From Chitinophagales bacterium (GTDB lineage: Bacteria > Bacteroidota > Bacteroidia > Chitinophagales > BACL12), in NCBI GenBank assembly GCA_020636645.1, contig JACJXO010000005.1, forward strand, positions 62,001 through 126,000: a stretch of 64,000 nucleotides of DNA, written 5' to 3'. The notes under the pieces were generated by a model. It was given only the letters and a program-made list of their open reading frames with translations, ran no database searches and was not told the origin of the DNA. This document shows positions 42,619 through 51,118 of the stretch, in pieces (position 1 is the first letter of the stretch; every line of letters starts with the position of its first letter). Made by a program: the position numbers and the translations under genes.

Positions 42619-44070
42619 TTACAGGCTGATGCCATAATTGTAAATTTTATTCGGGTAGGCCGGGTAGATGCCTTCTACTATGACATTTTCGCCTGATTTG
42701 TTCTTCAGTTTGCGGGCCAGCTCATTTCCGTTCTTCACAGATTCACCGTCCAGACCGGTAATGATGAATCCTTCGCGGATCCTGGTCTGCGCAGAGATCT
42801 TGCCACTGTGTATCTCGGTGAGCCTGACGCCACCATCCAGCTGATAATACTGCGCTTCGCGGTCGCTCAGGTCCTCGTAACGAATACCGAGGCTTTCCAC
42901 CACATCGTTGGTCTCTTTGATCAGGATATTGGTGTTGCCTTCCTTGTTTTTCAGCGTAACCACAATGTTCTTGTGGTCATCGCCACGCACCAGGTCCACA
43001 TTGACCTTATCGCCCGGATCATACTGGCTCACCTGCTCCTGTAATTCAGGGAAACTGGTGATGGGTGCTTTGTTGATGTGGGTAATGATATCGCCTTCCT
43101 TGATACCGGCTGCATCAGCTCCGGAGCCATCCACCACACTGGCCACACGCACTCCGCCCAGGTCATCTTTGGTGATGTCAATTTCCACACCCAGGTATGC
43201 CCGCTGCACGGTTCCGTATTTCTTCAGGTCACGAACCACCTTTTGAACGATGTTGACCGGCACGGCAAAACTATAGCCGGCAAAGGTGCCCGTTGGTGTG
43301 GCGATGGCAGTATTGATACCGATCAACCTGCCTTCCGTATTCACCAGCGCACCTCCGCTGTTACCCGGGTTCACGGCTGCATCGGTCTGGATGAAACTCT
43401 CTACCGGAGTGGAGGCATTTTCTCCAAGAATATCGATCTTCCGGCCTTTCGCACTCACGATGCCGGCTGTAACGGTGGAGGTCAGGTCGAAGGGATTTCC
43501 CACAGCCAGCACCCATTCGCCCACGCGGACAGAATCTGAATTACCATATTGAATGGTGGGCATGTCCTTACCATCCACTTTAAGCAGAGCCACATCTGTG
43601 GAAGGATCAGTGCCAACCAGGGTGGCTTTCATTTTTTGTTTATCGAACAACACCACTTCAATATCATCGGCATTCTTCACCACATGATAGTTCGTTACGA
43701 TATAACCATCAGCACTTACTATCACACCCGAACCGGTAGCCTGTGCCTGCCTGCTGCCATAATCCCAGTTGAAATCATCACCAAAAAACTGTCGGAAGAT
43801 GTCTTGTCCGCCTGCAGCAGCAGTCTGTGTAAAAGAGGTCTTTACGTGCACCACGGCAGGAGTGGTCAGCGCAGCAGCGAAGGTAAAGTCAACAGGTGCC
43901 ATGCCATCCGGAGCTACCGGAAATTTATAGTCTGCTAAATGGAATGGAGAACCCGTCTGTGCAGCGGTATCGTTGCCGGCGGGGAAATACCTGTTCAGGG
44001 CGAACATGGTTCCGAAGGTGGTCAGAGCGGCCACCAGCACAGTCATTACGAGATGTTTGGTCTTCATCAT
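42619..44070 (-). CDS. degP: Do/DegP-like periplasmic serine endopeptidase
   Basis: A 483-residue HtrA-family protease-chaperone. The N-terminal signal or anchor is LVMTVLVAALTTFGTMFAL. The trypsin-like domain has the triad His129 (TNYHVV), Asp159 (DPSTDVALL) and Ser238 (NPGNSGGALVN). Two PDZ domains follow (about 290-380 and 400-480). In the periplasm it degrades or refolds damaged envelope proteins. Length and order of domains are those of Do family members. It is a monocistronic gene ending in a branched terminator. Divergent from dapF across 114 bases. Confidence 0.94.
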   Translation of the reverse strand: MMKTKHLVMTVLVAALTTFGTMFALNRYFPAGNDTAAQTGSPFHLADYKFPVAPDGMAPVDFTFAAALTTPAVVHVKTSFTQTAAAGGQDIFRQFFGDDFNWDYGSRQAQATGSGVIVSADGYIVTNYHVVKNADDIEVVLFDKQKMKATLVGTDPSTDVALLKVDGKDMPTIQYGNSDSVRVGEWVLAVGNPFDLTSTVTAGIVSAKGRKIDILGENASTPVESFIQTDAAVNPGNSGGALVNTEGRLIGINTAIATPTGTFAGYSFAVPVNIVQKVVRDLKKYGTVQRAYLGVEIDITKDDLGGVRVASVVDGSGADAAGIKEGDIITHINKAPITSFPELQEQVSQYDPGDKVNVDLVRGDDHKNIVVTLKNKEGNTNILIKETNDVVESLGIRYEDLSDREAQYYQLDGGVRLTEIHSGKISAQTRIREGFIITGLDGESVKNGNELARKLKNKSGENVIVEGIYPAYPNKIYNYGISL

Positions 44071-44184
44071 GGTTCTACTCTTTTGTCAGAATACCAGCAA
44101 ATTTTATGCTCAAACGAGATCCTTGCCTTCTGCCGTATCTTCGCTTAACAAACTTTAACGGCAAACGTACCGTTTCGGTTTAAT

Positions 44185-44982
44185 ATGGAGATACCATTTC
44201 ATAAATACCAGGGTACAGGCAATGATTTTGTCATGATTGACAACAGAGGCCTGTCTATTCCGCGTGACAGTGTGTCGCTTTTTGCAGCTCTGTGCCACAG
44301 GCACCTGGGGGTAGGTGCAGACGGCGTCATACTCCTGCAGGAAAAAGAAGGCTTCGACTTTGAAATGGTCTATGCCAATGCTGATGGCAGAGAAAGTACG
44401 ATGTGCGGTAATGGCGGACGATGCATCGTTCGGTTTGCCGAAGCATGTGGCATCGTTCGTGAGCGTTATCACTTCCTGGCTGTGGATGGTATGCATGAAG
44501 CTATGGCTTATCCAGATGCAGTAAGTCTGAAGATGCAGCATACTGCATTTCCTGTGCGGGATGGAGAGGCATGGGTACTGAATACAGGTTCACCACACTG
44601 GGTGCGGTTCACCGATGGAGTAGGGCAACTGGATATGAAAAAGGAAGGTGCTGCGGTGCGATATAGTGATACATATAATAAAGAAGGTATCAATGTCAAT
44701 TTTGCCGAATGGCTGGGCGACAAACTTTTCATGCGCACCTATGAAAGAGGTGTGGAAGACGAGACCTTATCATGCGGTACCGGTGTAACGGCTGCGGCTT
44801 TGTCGCTGGCAGCTGAGCTCCACTGGCCGGCGGGAGCACACAGGATCAGCGTGGATACACCAGGGGGGACTCTGCGGGTGCACTTTACCCTGGAAGATGA
44901 TGGAAGTTATCGGGATATCTGGCTGACCGGTCCGGCCAGACATGTGTACAGCGGAACCATACGCCCTGCCGGACTCTACTGA
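44185..44982 (+). CDS. dapF: Diaminopimelate epimerase
   Basis: A 265-residue DapF, which interconverts LL- and meso-diaminopimelate for lysine and peptidoglycan synthesis. The two catalytic Cys are Cys74 (STMCGNGGRC) and Cys197 (LSCGTGVTA). HKYQGTGNDFVMIDNRG at 6-22 and NTGSPHWV at about 133-140 are also typical. Length is normal. The 3' end overlaps the convergent small outer membrane protein by seven bases. Confidence 0.96.
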   Translation: MEIPFHKYQGTGNDFVMIDNRGLSIPRDSVSLFAALCHRHLGVGADGVILLQEKEGFDFEMVYANADGRESTMCGNGGRCIVRFAEACGIVRERYHFLAVDGMHEAMAYPDAVSLKMQHTAFPVRDGEAWVLNTGSPHWVRFTDGVGQLDMKKEGAAVRYSDTYNKEGINVNFAEWLGDKLFMRTYERGVEDETLSCGTGVTAAALSLAAELHWPAGAHRISVDTPGGTLRVHFTLEDDGSYRDIWLTGPARHVYSGTIRPAGLY

Positions 44983-45497
44983 TACATGTTAAGCATGTAA
45001 TTAAAGGAGATGTTGATCTGACTGGACTGGTTACCCGACAGGTCGATCATGTATCCGGCGTTAATGTCAAACGGAGCTTCGCCTACATCAAAACGAATAC
45101 CCCCGGTAGCATATGGACCGTAATTACTGTAGGTGCCCCAGCCTTCATGAAGGGCAGCTCCCGCCCCTATATACCACCCGGATTGTTCAGTGGCAAAACG
45201 GGTGTTACCATTTTTCATGTTCCAGTTAATGGTTACCGGAAAGAGGGTGGTAAAGTATGCTTCTTCAGCATAGGTTCCCTGCTCCACATAATAACCCAGA
45301 GAAAGGCGGGTATCCAGAGACAGGGTTCCGTTCCATCCCATCTGGAGGAAATTCAGTCTTGGCCAGTATTGAATGGCGCCATACTTATCCAGATAACTGT
45401 GGTAGTAACCTACCCCGGCACTGTGTATATATTCCAGTTGCGCATTAGCCTTGCTCAGTCCGCCCAACAGGGCTATGATCAGGAGGATTCTCTTCAT
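44976..45497 (-). CDS. Small outer membrane beta-barrel protein of unknown function
   Basis: A 173-residue exported protein with signal peptide RILLIIALLGGLSKANAQ and alternating amphipathic strands (LEYIHSAGVGYYHSYLD, LSLDTRLSLGYYVEQG, GPYATGGIRFDVGEAPFDIN) ending in INISFNYMLNMYQ. This fits an eight-stranded outer membrane barrel. No named family is recognised. The ATG at 45497 is used; the longer frame from 45596 would put a poor, Cys-rich leader before the signal. The last bases overlap dapF. Confidence 0.78.
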   Translation of the reverse strand: MKRILLIIALLGGLSKANAQLEYIHSAGVGYYHSYLDKYGAIQYWPRLNFLQMGWNGTLSLDTRLSLGYYVEQGTYAEEAYFTTLFPVTINWNMKNGNTRFATEQSGWYIGAGAALHEGWGTYSNYGPYATGGIRFDVGEAPFDINAGYMIDLSGNQSSQINISFNYMLNMYQ

Positions 45498-45633
45498 ACG
45501 TAAAGGTTGTGCCGACATGTTTGTTACCTGCCGGTCAAACAAAAATAAGCAGGAGTATTGACATAGCCTGACCCGGTGGCACGATGAACGCCCCATTGCA
45601 CTATAAATTATACAGGTTTTGAAAAAAACAGGC

Positions 45634-45641
45634 TACATTTG
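45634..45641 (+). promoter_or_regulatory. -7 box TACATTTG for the CorA gene
   Basis: Exact TAnnTTTG, 35 bases before the ATG at 45677. It indicates a leader of about 30 bases. Confidence 0.6.
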
Positions 45642-45676
45642 CATGTTCCAAATCCTTCACCGCTTCATGGGCAGTC

Positions 45677-46636
45677 ATGATCAAATACTACAAAAGAGAA
45701 CAGAATAACATTGTAGAAATTGACAGGCCTGAAAAAGACTGCTGGATCAACGTATATCCCCCCTTCGACCATAAGCGACTTGCACAGCTGAGCGATGCCA
45801 TAGACATTCCTATCGACTTCCTGCTGGACTCCATTGATATCAACGAACGTTCCCGCTTCGAGGTGGATGACAATGTCAAGCTGATCGTGATCAATACACC
45901 TATTGAAAATGACCTGGAACATTCGGTTGACAATGAGGCATTTTATATAACGGTGCCTATTGGTATCATCCTGACGAAAGATCACAACATCATCATCTCC
46001 AGTGCCCAGAACCGGGTCATTGACTGGTTGTTCTCAGTAGCCATCAAACACCTGGATCCGGCCGATAAGGATACGGTTGTGCTGAAGATATTCGAGAAGA
46101 ACGTATTCTATTTTACTCAATATCTGAATGAGATGAACAAGCGGCGTTATCTCATCGAAAAGGAACTGATGCACAGCAGCCGCAACACAGAACTTTCCAA
46201 GTTGCTGAACATCCAGAAGTCGCTGGTATATTTTGTAACAGACCTTCGGGCCAATGAACTGCTCATGATGAAAATGGCCAGGACCAATATCGTGCTGGGC
46301 ATTAAAGACGATGAGGAGAAAAGCGATTACCTGCAGGATATTCTCATCGACAGCGGCCAGGCTTCAGAAATGGCCAACGTATATACCAATATCCTTAACG
46401 GCACCATGGATGCTTTTGGCTCCATTATATCCAATAACCTGAATATGGTGATGAAACGACTCACCTCTGTGACCATCATATTAATGGTACCTACCCTGAT
46501 CGCTTCCTTCTACGGCATGAACCTTTCGCCTCTACCGCTTGCCGGCGAGGGGAATGCCTTCTGGTATATCCTTTTCATTTCTCTGGTGAGTGCGGGGGTG
46601 CTGTACTGGGTATTCAGAAGAATACGCTGGTTCTGA
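45677..46636 (+). CDS. corA: CorA family magnesium/cobalt transporter
   Basis: A 319-residue CorA-type channel. The long cytoplasmic N-terminal domain (DCWINVYPPFD..., IDFLLDSIDINERSR) leads to a long helix and two C-terminal membrane segments. The signature YGMN is in ASFYGMNLSPLP near residue 280, before the last membrane helix, and the C-terminus is basic (RRIRWF). It forms a pentamer in the inner membrane and takes up Mg2+ (or Co2+). Length is normal; no neighbours related to metal transport were seen. Confidence 0.93.
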   Translation: MIKYYKREQNNIVEIDRPEKDCWINVYPPFDHKRLAQLSDAIDIPIDFLLDSIDINERSRFEVDDNVKLIVINTPIENDLEHSVDNEAFYITVPIGIILTKDHNIIISSAQNRVIDWLFSVAIKHLDPADKDTVVLKIFEKNVFYFTQYLNEMNKRRYLIEKELMHSSRNTELSKLLNIQKSLVYFVTDLRANELLMMKMARTNIVLGIKDDEEKSDYLQDILIDSGQASEMANVYTNILNGTMDAFGSIISNNLNMVMKRLTSVTIILMVPTLIASFYGMNLSPLPLAGEGNAFWYILFISLVSAGVLYWVFRRIRWF

Positions 46637-46722
46637 GGGGTGTGGATTTGTGAATTCCGGAAATACATACTTTTTTTGTATCTTTAATGCAACTTCAGCG
46701 GCCTTCAGGTCGTTTTACCATT

Positions 46723-47532
46723 ATGAAGAACCTGATCACAGCATCCCTTCTCCTGATCACACACACCGTTGCGTTTGCAGACGTGACACTTTCAGAGAGG
46801 CTGGAAAAGCCACTTTATGTGGTGCTTTCCAATGATAATGTGACCATCAATCAGGAGCTCCGAGAGGCTTTTGATAATAATTGGGTACTGAATGAGGTCA
46901 ATTATATCACCGAAGATGAATATGAACCTCTCAGCTGGACAGAAGAAAATTGCTTCCTCATTTACCAGAAGAATCAGCAGATAGACGGAGAGGGCAATAC
47001 GGTCTTTTCAGAGGTGATCCGTATCGTGGCTTTTACTAAAAAGGGCAAACTGGTAGAGAATATTGCCGGTACACCGGTGTTCAACACCAATGAACCCCAT
47101 GAGGCTGACCTGGTCAGTTCCCTGCGGATCCTGCAGGATAAAGTGAGGTTTGAGCTGTACCGGGAGCAGGGGGAAACAGAATTTTCCAGCTATTCAGAAA
47201 AAATTCAACAAAGTTCTGGTATAGTTCAACTGAAAAAGTTGTACATTTCGGCTCAGGATCTGGAACAAGGGATGGATTATGCATCCATCAGTGACATTTA
47301 TGAAGGTGAGGTCCGGATCGTTGACCGTTCTTATATTGAGCAATTGATTGAACAAAAAGCGTCGGATGCTGTATATGTTTTAATAGACCATATGCAAACT
47401 TCCGGAATTTCGTATCTTAGCACCAAGACCATCATGGACGCGGAAACAGGTACGGTTCTTTACAAAGATTCAGATACCGCCCTGTCGCCCAGAGGGTTTG
47501 GAAAAAGAGATTTTAAGAAACTGGCAGATTGA
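46723..47532 (+). CDS. Exported protein of unknown function
   Basis: A 269-residue protein with a signal peptide (NLITASLLLITHTVAFA). The mature part is acidic and beta/alpha mixed (LEKPLYVVLSNDNVTINQEL, NWVLNEVNYITEDEY, EVIRIVAFTKKGKLVENI). No motif was recognised. The ATG at 46723 is preferred to 46687, because a TATCTTTA box at 46678-46685 immediately precedes the latter. The gene ends in a strong terminator and lies alone between corA and fmt. Confidence 0.72.
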   Translation: MKNLITASLLLITHTVAFADVTLSERLEKPLYVVLSNDNVTINQELREAFDNNWVLNEVNYITEDEYEPLSWTEENCFLIYQKNQQIDGEGNTVFSEVIRIVAFTKKGKLVENIAGTPVFNTNEPHEADLVSSLRILQDKVRFELYREQGETEFSSYSEKIQQSSGIVQLKKLYISAQDLEQGMDYASISDIYEGEVRIVDRSYIEQLIEQKASDAVYVLIDHMQTSGISYLSTKTIMDAETGTVLYKDSDTALSPRGFGKRDFKKLAD

Positions 47533-47557
47533 GGGTTAAGCATTTGTCAGGTTTTGC

Positions 47558-47586
47558 AAGACCGCCTCTCAGGCGGTCTTTTTTTT
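47558..47586 (+). terminator. Rho-independent terminator
   Basis: A 9-bp stem AAGACCGCC / GGCGGTCTT with loop TCTCA and eight T. It is between the exported unknown protein and the convergent fmt gene, whose stop codon lies in the T tract. Confidence 0.92.
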
Positions 47587-48502
47587 ACCCCCTGTAGCCT
47601 CTCAGATAAGCTTGTATGTCCATTCTTTTCTTGCCTTCAGGCTGAATATCGGTCAGATAGACCCAGCCATCAGCGCCTGCTACCCGCAGGTAGGTCTCGC
47701 CGTCAGTTTCAAAACTGCCTGCAGCTTTTGTTGATCCTGATGGCTCAGCAGAACAGCTGAAAACCTTCAGGGTCTTATCCTGAAAAGTGGTCCAGGCGGT
47801 AGGATAGGGCGACAAGCCGCGAACGAAGTTGCGAATGTTCTCTACCGGCTGATCCCAGTTGATCTCACAATCTTCACGAAATATCTTAGGTGCTGTCTTA
47901 GAGCTGTTGCCCCATTGAGGAACAGGCTGAACTGCTCCGGTGGCAATGGCTTCTACCGTTTTTCTTACCAGTTGTGCCCCCGTTTGCATGAGTTTATCAT
48001 GCAGGGTACCGGCAGTATCATCCGGGGTAATAGCCACTTTTTCCTGCAGGATGATATCGCCTGTATCTATAGCGTGTTGCAGGAAGAATGTGGTCACTCC
48101 GGTCTCTGTTTCGCCTTGCAGGATTGCGTGGTTGATGGGAGCAGCACCGCGATAATCGGGCAGGAGCGAAGCATGCAGATTCAGGGTGCCCAGAGGGGGC
48201 ATGCTCCAGACCACTTCCGGTAACATGCGAAAGGCTACCACTACCTGCAGATCGGCGTGATAAGAAAGAAGAGTATGCAGAAATTCCGGGTCTCTCAGTT
48301 TCTCGGGCTGAAGTACCGGAATGCCTTTAGATTCGGCAAACGCTTTTACCGGCGATGCTTTCATCTGCAGACCGCGGCCGGCTGGCCTGTCAGGCGCAGT
48401 GATCACCGCTGGAACGGGAAAACCTGCATCAAGTATGGCCTGCAGGGAGGGCACAGCAAAATCTGGTGTGCCCATGAAAATGATGCGGGGATGATCCGGC
48501 AT
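47585..48502 (-). CDS. fmt: Methionyl-tRNA formyltransferase
   Basis: A 305-residue Fmt that formylates initiator Met-tRNA. The N-terminal Rossmann part starts RIIFMGTPDFAVPSL. The catalytic segment LNLHASLLPDYRGAAPINHAI contains the Asn, His and Asp-region motif of the family, and DIILQEKVAI and the C-terminal tRNA-binding OB domain follow. Start codon and the stop codon of the upstream namZ overlap by one base (TAATG), so the genes are translationally coupled. Length is normal. Confidence 0.95.
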   Translation of the reverse strand: MPDHPRIIFMGTPDFAVPSLQAILDAGFPVPAVITAPDRPAGRGLQMKASPVKAFAESKGIPVLQPEKLRDPEFLHTLLSYHADLQVVVAFRMLPEVVWSMPPLGTLNLHASLLPDYRGAAPINHAILQGETETGVTTFFLQHAIDTGDIILQEKVAITPDDTAGTLHDKLMQTGAQLVRKTVEAIATGAVQPVPQWGNSSKTAPKIFREDCEINWDQPVENIRNFVRGLSPYPTAWTTFQDKTLKVFSCSAEPSGSTKAAGSFETDGETYLRVAGADGWVYLTDIQPEGKKRMDIQAYLRGYRG

Positions 48503-49719
48503 TATTCGAAATCAGGATAGAGCAGATATTTTTTTCTGATGGCCTTGAAACGTATCAGTTCATCCTGCCAGCTCAGCCTGATCTCTTCTTCGCTCAAACG
48601 TGCACGCAGTTGTTCTGCCAGTACATCATTCCCTGCCAGTTTGTCGAAGAATCCGTCAGAACGAAAGAACTCCTGTCCGGGGTCAAAGGCCTTGTACATT
48701 TTCATCAGGTATTCCAGGTGGATGCGTCCATCGGCAACAGAATCTATGGGCATGGTTCTCAGGTCGATGCCGTAACAGGTCTCATCTTCAAAGACCGGCT
48801 CTGATCTGCTGAATTTCTTACTGGGAACAAATGAAAAACGGTACCCACGAACATAAGGGGAGCCCACTACAGAGAATGGGTCAGGTGTGCCTCTTCCCAC
48901 AGAGAAGTTGGTACCTTCAAACAGGCAGAGCGAAGGATACAGATAGATGCTTCGCATGGTCTTCAGGTTTGGAGAAGGAGGTACCGGAAGGTCATATTTC
49001 ATCTTGTGGTCATAACCTTCGCAGGTAATAACGGTCAGCTCGCAGGTCAGTCCGCCGCTCAGCCAACCTTCCCCATTCACCATCTTCGCATATTCACCAA
49101 CGGTCATCCCATGAACTATCGGCACCGGATGTATCCCTACAAATGACTCATAACCGGTGCGTCTAACCGGACCATCCACATAAAATCCGTTTGGATTTGG
49201 TCTGTCCAGAACAATAAGAGGAATATTGTTTTCTGCACAGGCCTCCATGACATAGGTCATAGTACTGATGTAGGTGTAAAAACGGGCGCCTACATCCTGG
49301 ATATCAAAGATCATGATATCCACTTCCTTCATATCTGCAGCGGTAGGCTTCTTGCGTTTTCCATAGATCGAAACGATCGGAATGCCTGTTTTCTGGTCTT
49401 TTCCGTTAGAGACGCTCTCTCCTGCTTCCTGCTCACCCCTGAATCCATGTTCAGGAGCAAAGATGGCCGTAACCTCAAAACCTGCACCCTGCAAAGCTTC
49501 AGGAAGCAGGGTATTGCCTATCATGGAGGTCTGGTTAACCACTACCCCGACACGCTTTCCAGCCAGCAGGGGGTAATATTCTGATGTTCTTTGTGCACCC
49601 ACCTGAATGGCAGCGGGCTCAGGCCCGGAAGCAACAACTCCGCTTGCTTCAACTGAATCGCTATTTTTACACGCAGCTGCGCTCCAGATGGTCAGAACCA
49701 GTAGGATTTGTGATATCAT
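48502..49719 (-). CDS. namZ: Exo-beta-N-acetylmuramidase NamZ (DUF1343), lipoprotein
   Basis: A 405-residue lipoprotein: signal and lipobox are SQILLVLTIWSAAACKNS. The DUF1343 domain shows LAGKRVGVVVNQTSM, AIFAPEHGFRGEQEAG, VDIMIFDIQDVGARFYTYISTM and DRPNPNG, with the Glu/His region EHGFRG typical of NamZ. Established members release N-acetylmuramic acid from peptidoglycan fragments. It is coupled to fmt by a one-base overlap, and a TAATTTAG box lies nine bases upstream of the ATG at 49719. The longer frame from 49746 would add nine residues before the signal peptide. Confidence 0.88.
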   Translation of the reverse strand: MISQILLVLTIWSAAACKNSDSVEASGVVASGPEPAAIQVGAQRTSEYYPLLAGKRVGVVVNQTSMIGNTLLPEALQGAGFEVTAIFAPEHGFRGEQEAGESVSNGKDQKTGIPIVSIYGKRKKPTAADMKEVDIMIFDIQDVGARFYTYISTMTYVMEACAENNIPLIVLDRPNPNGFYVDGPVRRTGYESFVGIHPVPIVHGMTVGEYAKMVNGEGWLSGGLTCELTVITCEGYDHKMKYDLPVPPSPNLKTMRSIYLYPSLCLFEGTNFSVGRGTPDPFSVVGSPYVRGYRFSFVPSKKFSRSEPVFEDETCYGIDLRTMPIDSVADGRIHLEYLMKMYKAFDPGQEFFRSDGFFDKLAGNDVLAEQLRARLSEEEIRLSWQDELIRFKAIRKKYLLYPDFE

Positions 49720-49749
49720 CTTGGATGCTAAATTACACGCAATCACGGA

Positions 49750-50985
49750 ATGAAATTCACGCTTTTTATTGCACGAAGGGTTATCCGTCAGGAAAATAGG
49801 TCATTTTCAGGGCTGATCATCATCATCGCCCGCCTGGCAATAGCCCTGAGTCTGGCGGTTATGATCGTGGCAACTGCCATGGTGAGCGGATTTCGTGAAA
49901 CCATTTCTGACAAGATCTATGGATTCTGGGGGCATGTGAATATTTCCAGGCAAAGCCTTCGTTCTTCTTTTGACGATCTGCCTATGCCGGTAGATTCGGC
50001 TTTTCTAAACTGGGCAGGTCAGAAACCTGATATTGCCGCTGTACAGGTCTATGCCAGAAAAGCCGGGATGCTGAAGACCCGAACCGACCTCGAAGGGGTG
50101 ATCGTGAAAGGCGTGAGCAGCGATTTCTACAGTGATTCATTCCGGAAATATATGGTTGGGGGCGAATTGCCTGCTTTTGATGGAGATCAGCCTGCCGGCG
50201 ATATGGTTTTATCACGTTCTATTGCGCAGCGCATGCAGCTGGAAGTGGGTGATAGTGCCGTTTTGTATTTCATTGACCAGGATGAATCCGGTCTCTTTAA
50301 CCAACGATACAGGAAACTGCGTATTGCAGGTATTTACAATACCGGTCTGGAAGAGTTTGACAAGATGTTTGTGCTGGCAGATATCCGGCATATCAGAAGG
50401 CTCAATGACTGGGGGCCGCAGGAAGTTGGTGGCTATGAGATTTTTGCCAACAGGACAGACCTGATCCTGCCGGTCTATGAAGAGGTGGCCAGAGAAGCTG
50501 ATCCTTTCTGGGAAGTACAATCGGTGTATGAATTGATTCCGGGAATATTCGATTGGCTCAACCTGCAACGAATCAATGAAAGAATAATTATTATTTTAAT
50601 GTTAGTGGTGGCGCTGATCAATATGGTCACTTCGCTGCTGATCCTTATACTGGAGCGTACCACCATGATCGGCACACTGAAAGCGCTGGGTGCAAACAAT
50701 CGTTCTGTCAGAAGTATTTTTCTTGTTCAGGCAGCCTATATCATCGTCTGGGGCATGGTTATCGGAGATGCGATCGGACTATCCCTGTGCTATCTGCAGC
50801 AGGCCTTTGGTATCATTCGCCTGCCGGAAGAATCCTATTATGTGTCTGTGGCACCTGTATCGATACATTACGGCAGCATCATCTTACTCAACATCGCCAC
50901 CCTGGCTGTCAGTTTGTTGTTTCTGCTCATCCCCAGTGCCCTGGTATCCAGATTGCATCCGGTTAAAACGCTTAGGTTTTCCTGA
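49750..50985 (+). CDS. LolC/LolE-like lipoprotein-releasing ABC transporter permease
   Basis: A 411-residue inner membrane protein with the FtsX/LolE plan: one N-terminal membrane segment (LIIIIARLAIALSLAVMIVATAMV), a large periplasmic domain (about 55-270) and three C-terminal membrane segments. The C-terminal part has ERTTMIGTLKALGANN and ends in SRLHPVKTLRFS. These are characteristic of permeases that extract outer-membrane lipoproteins together with the ATPase LolD; no LolD gene is adjacent, so another ABC-type partner is possible. The 3' end overlaps the DUF5522 gene on the other strand by about 100 bases. Confidence 0.9.
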   Translation: MKFTLFIARRVIRQENRSFSGLIIIIARLAIALSLAVMIVATAMVSGFRETISDKIYGFWGHVNISRQSLRSSFDDLPMPVDSAFLNWAGQKPDIAAVQVYARKAGMLKTRTDLEGVIVKGVSSDFYSDSFRKYMVGGELPAFDGDQPAGDMVLSRSIAQRMQLEVGDSAVLYFIDQDESGLFNQRYRKLRIAGIYNTGLEEFDKMFVLADIRHIRRLNDWGPQEVGGYEIFANRTDLILPVYEEVAREADPFWEVQSVYELIPGIFDWLNLQRINERIIIILMLVVALINMVTSLLILILERTTMIGTLKALGANNRSVRSIFLVQAAYIIVWGMVIGDAIGLSLCYLQQAFGIIRLPEESYYVSVAPVSIHYGSIILLNIATLAVSLLFLLIPSALVSRLHPVKTLRFS

Positions 50986-51117
50986 TACCTTGTCATAAGG
51001 ACAATTCCTGCAGCCGTTGCCGCAGCAGTATCCGCGTCTAAGCAGGTATGCAGCGGTCAGTACGAGTAATCCGTTCGTATCAATGATATAGTCTCTGCCT
51101 TCTTCCAGCTCAGGCAT
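50884..51117 (-). CDS. DUF5522 domain small Cys-rich protein
   Basis: A 77-residue protein. The conserved part is residues 10-41, with RGYCCGNGCRNCPY carrying four Cys (31, 32, 36, 39), which is the DUF5522 signature and suggests metal or redox chemistry. The hydrophilic C-terminal tail (about 45-77) is less conserved-looking and is encoded opposite the 3' end of the permease gene. The ATG lies one base after the purB stop codon, so it is probably in the purB transcript. Function is not known. Confidence 0.8.
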   Translation of the reverse strand: MPELEEGRDYIIDTNGLLVLTAAYLLRRGYCCGNGCRNCPYDKVSGKPKRFNRMQSGYQGTGDEQKQQTDSQGGDVE

Positions 51118-51118
51118 G

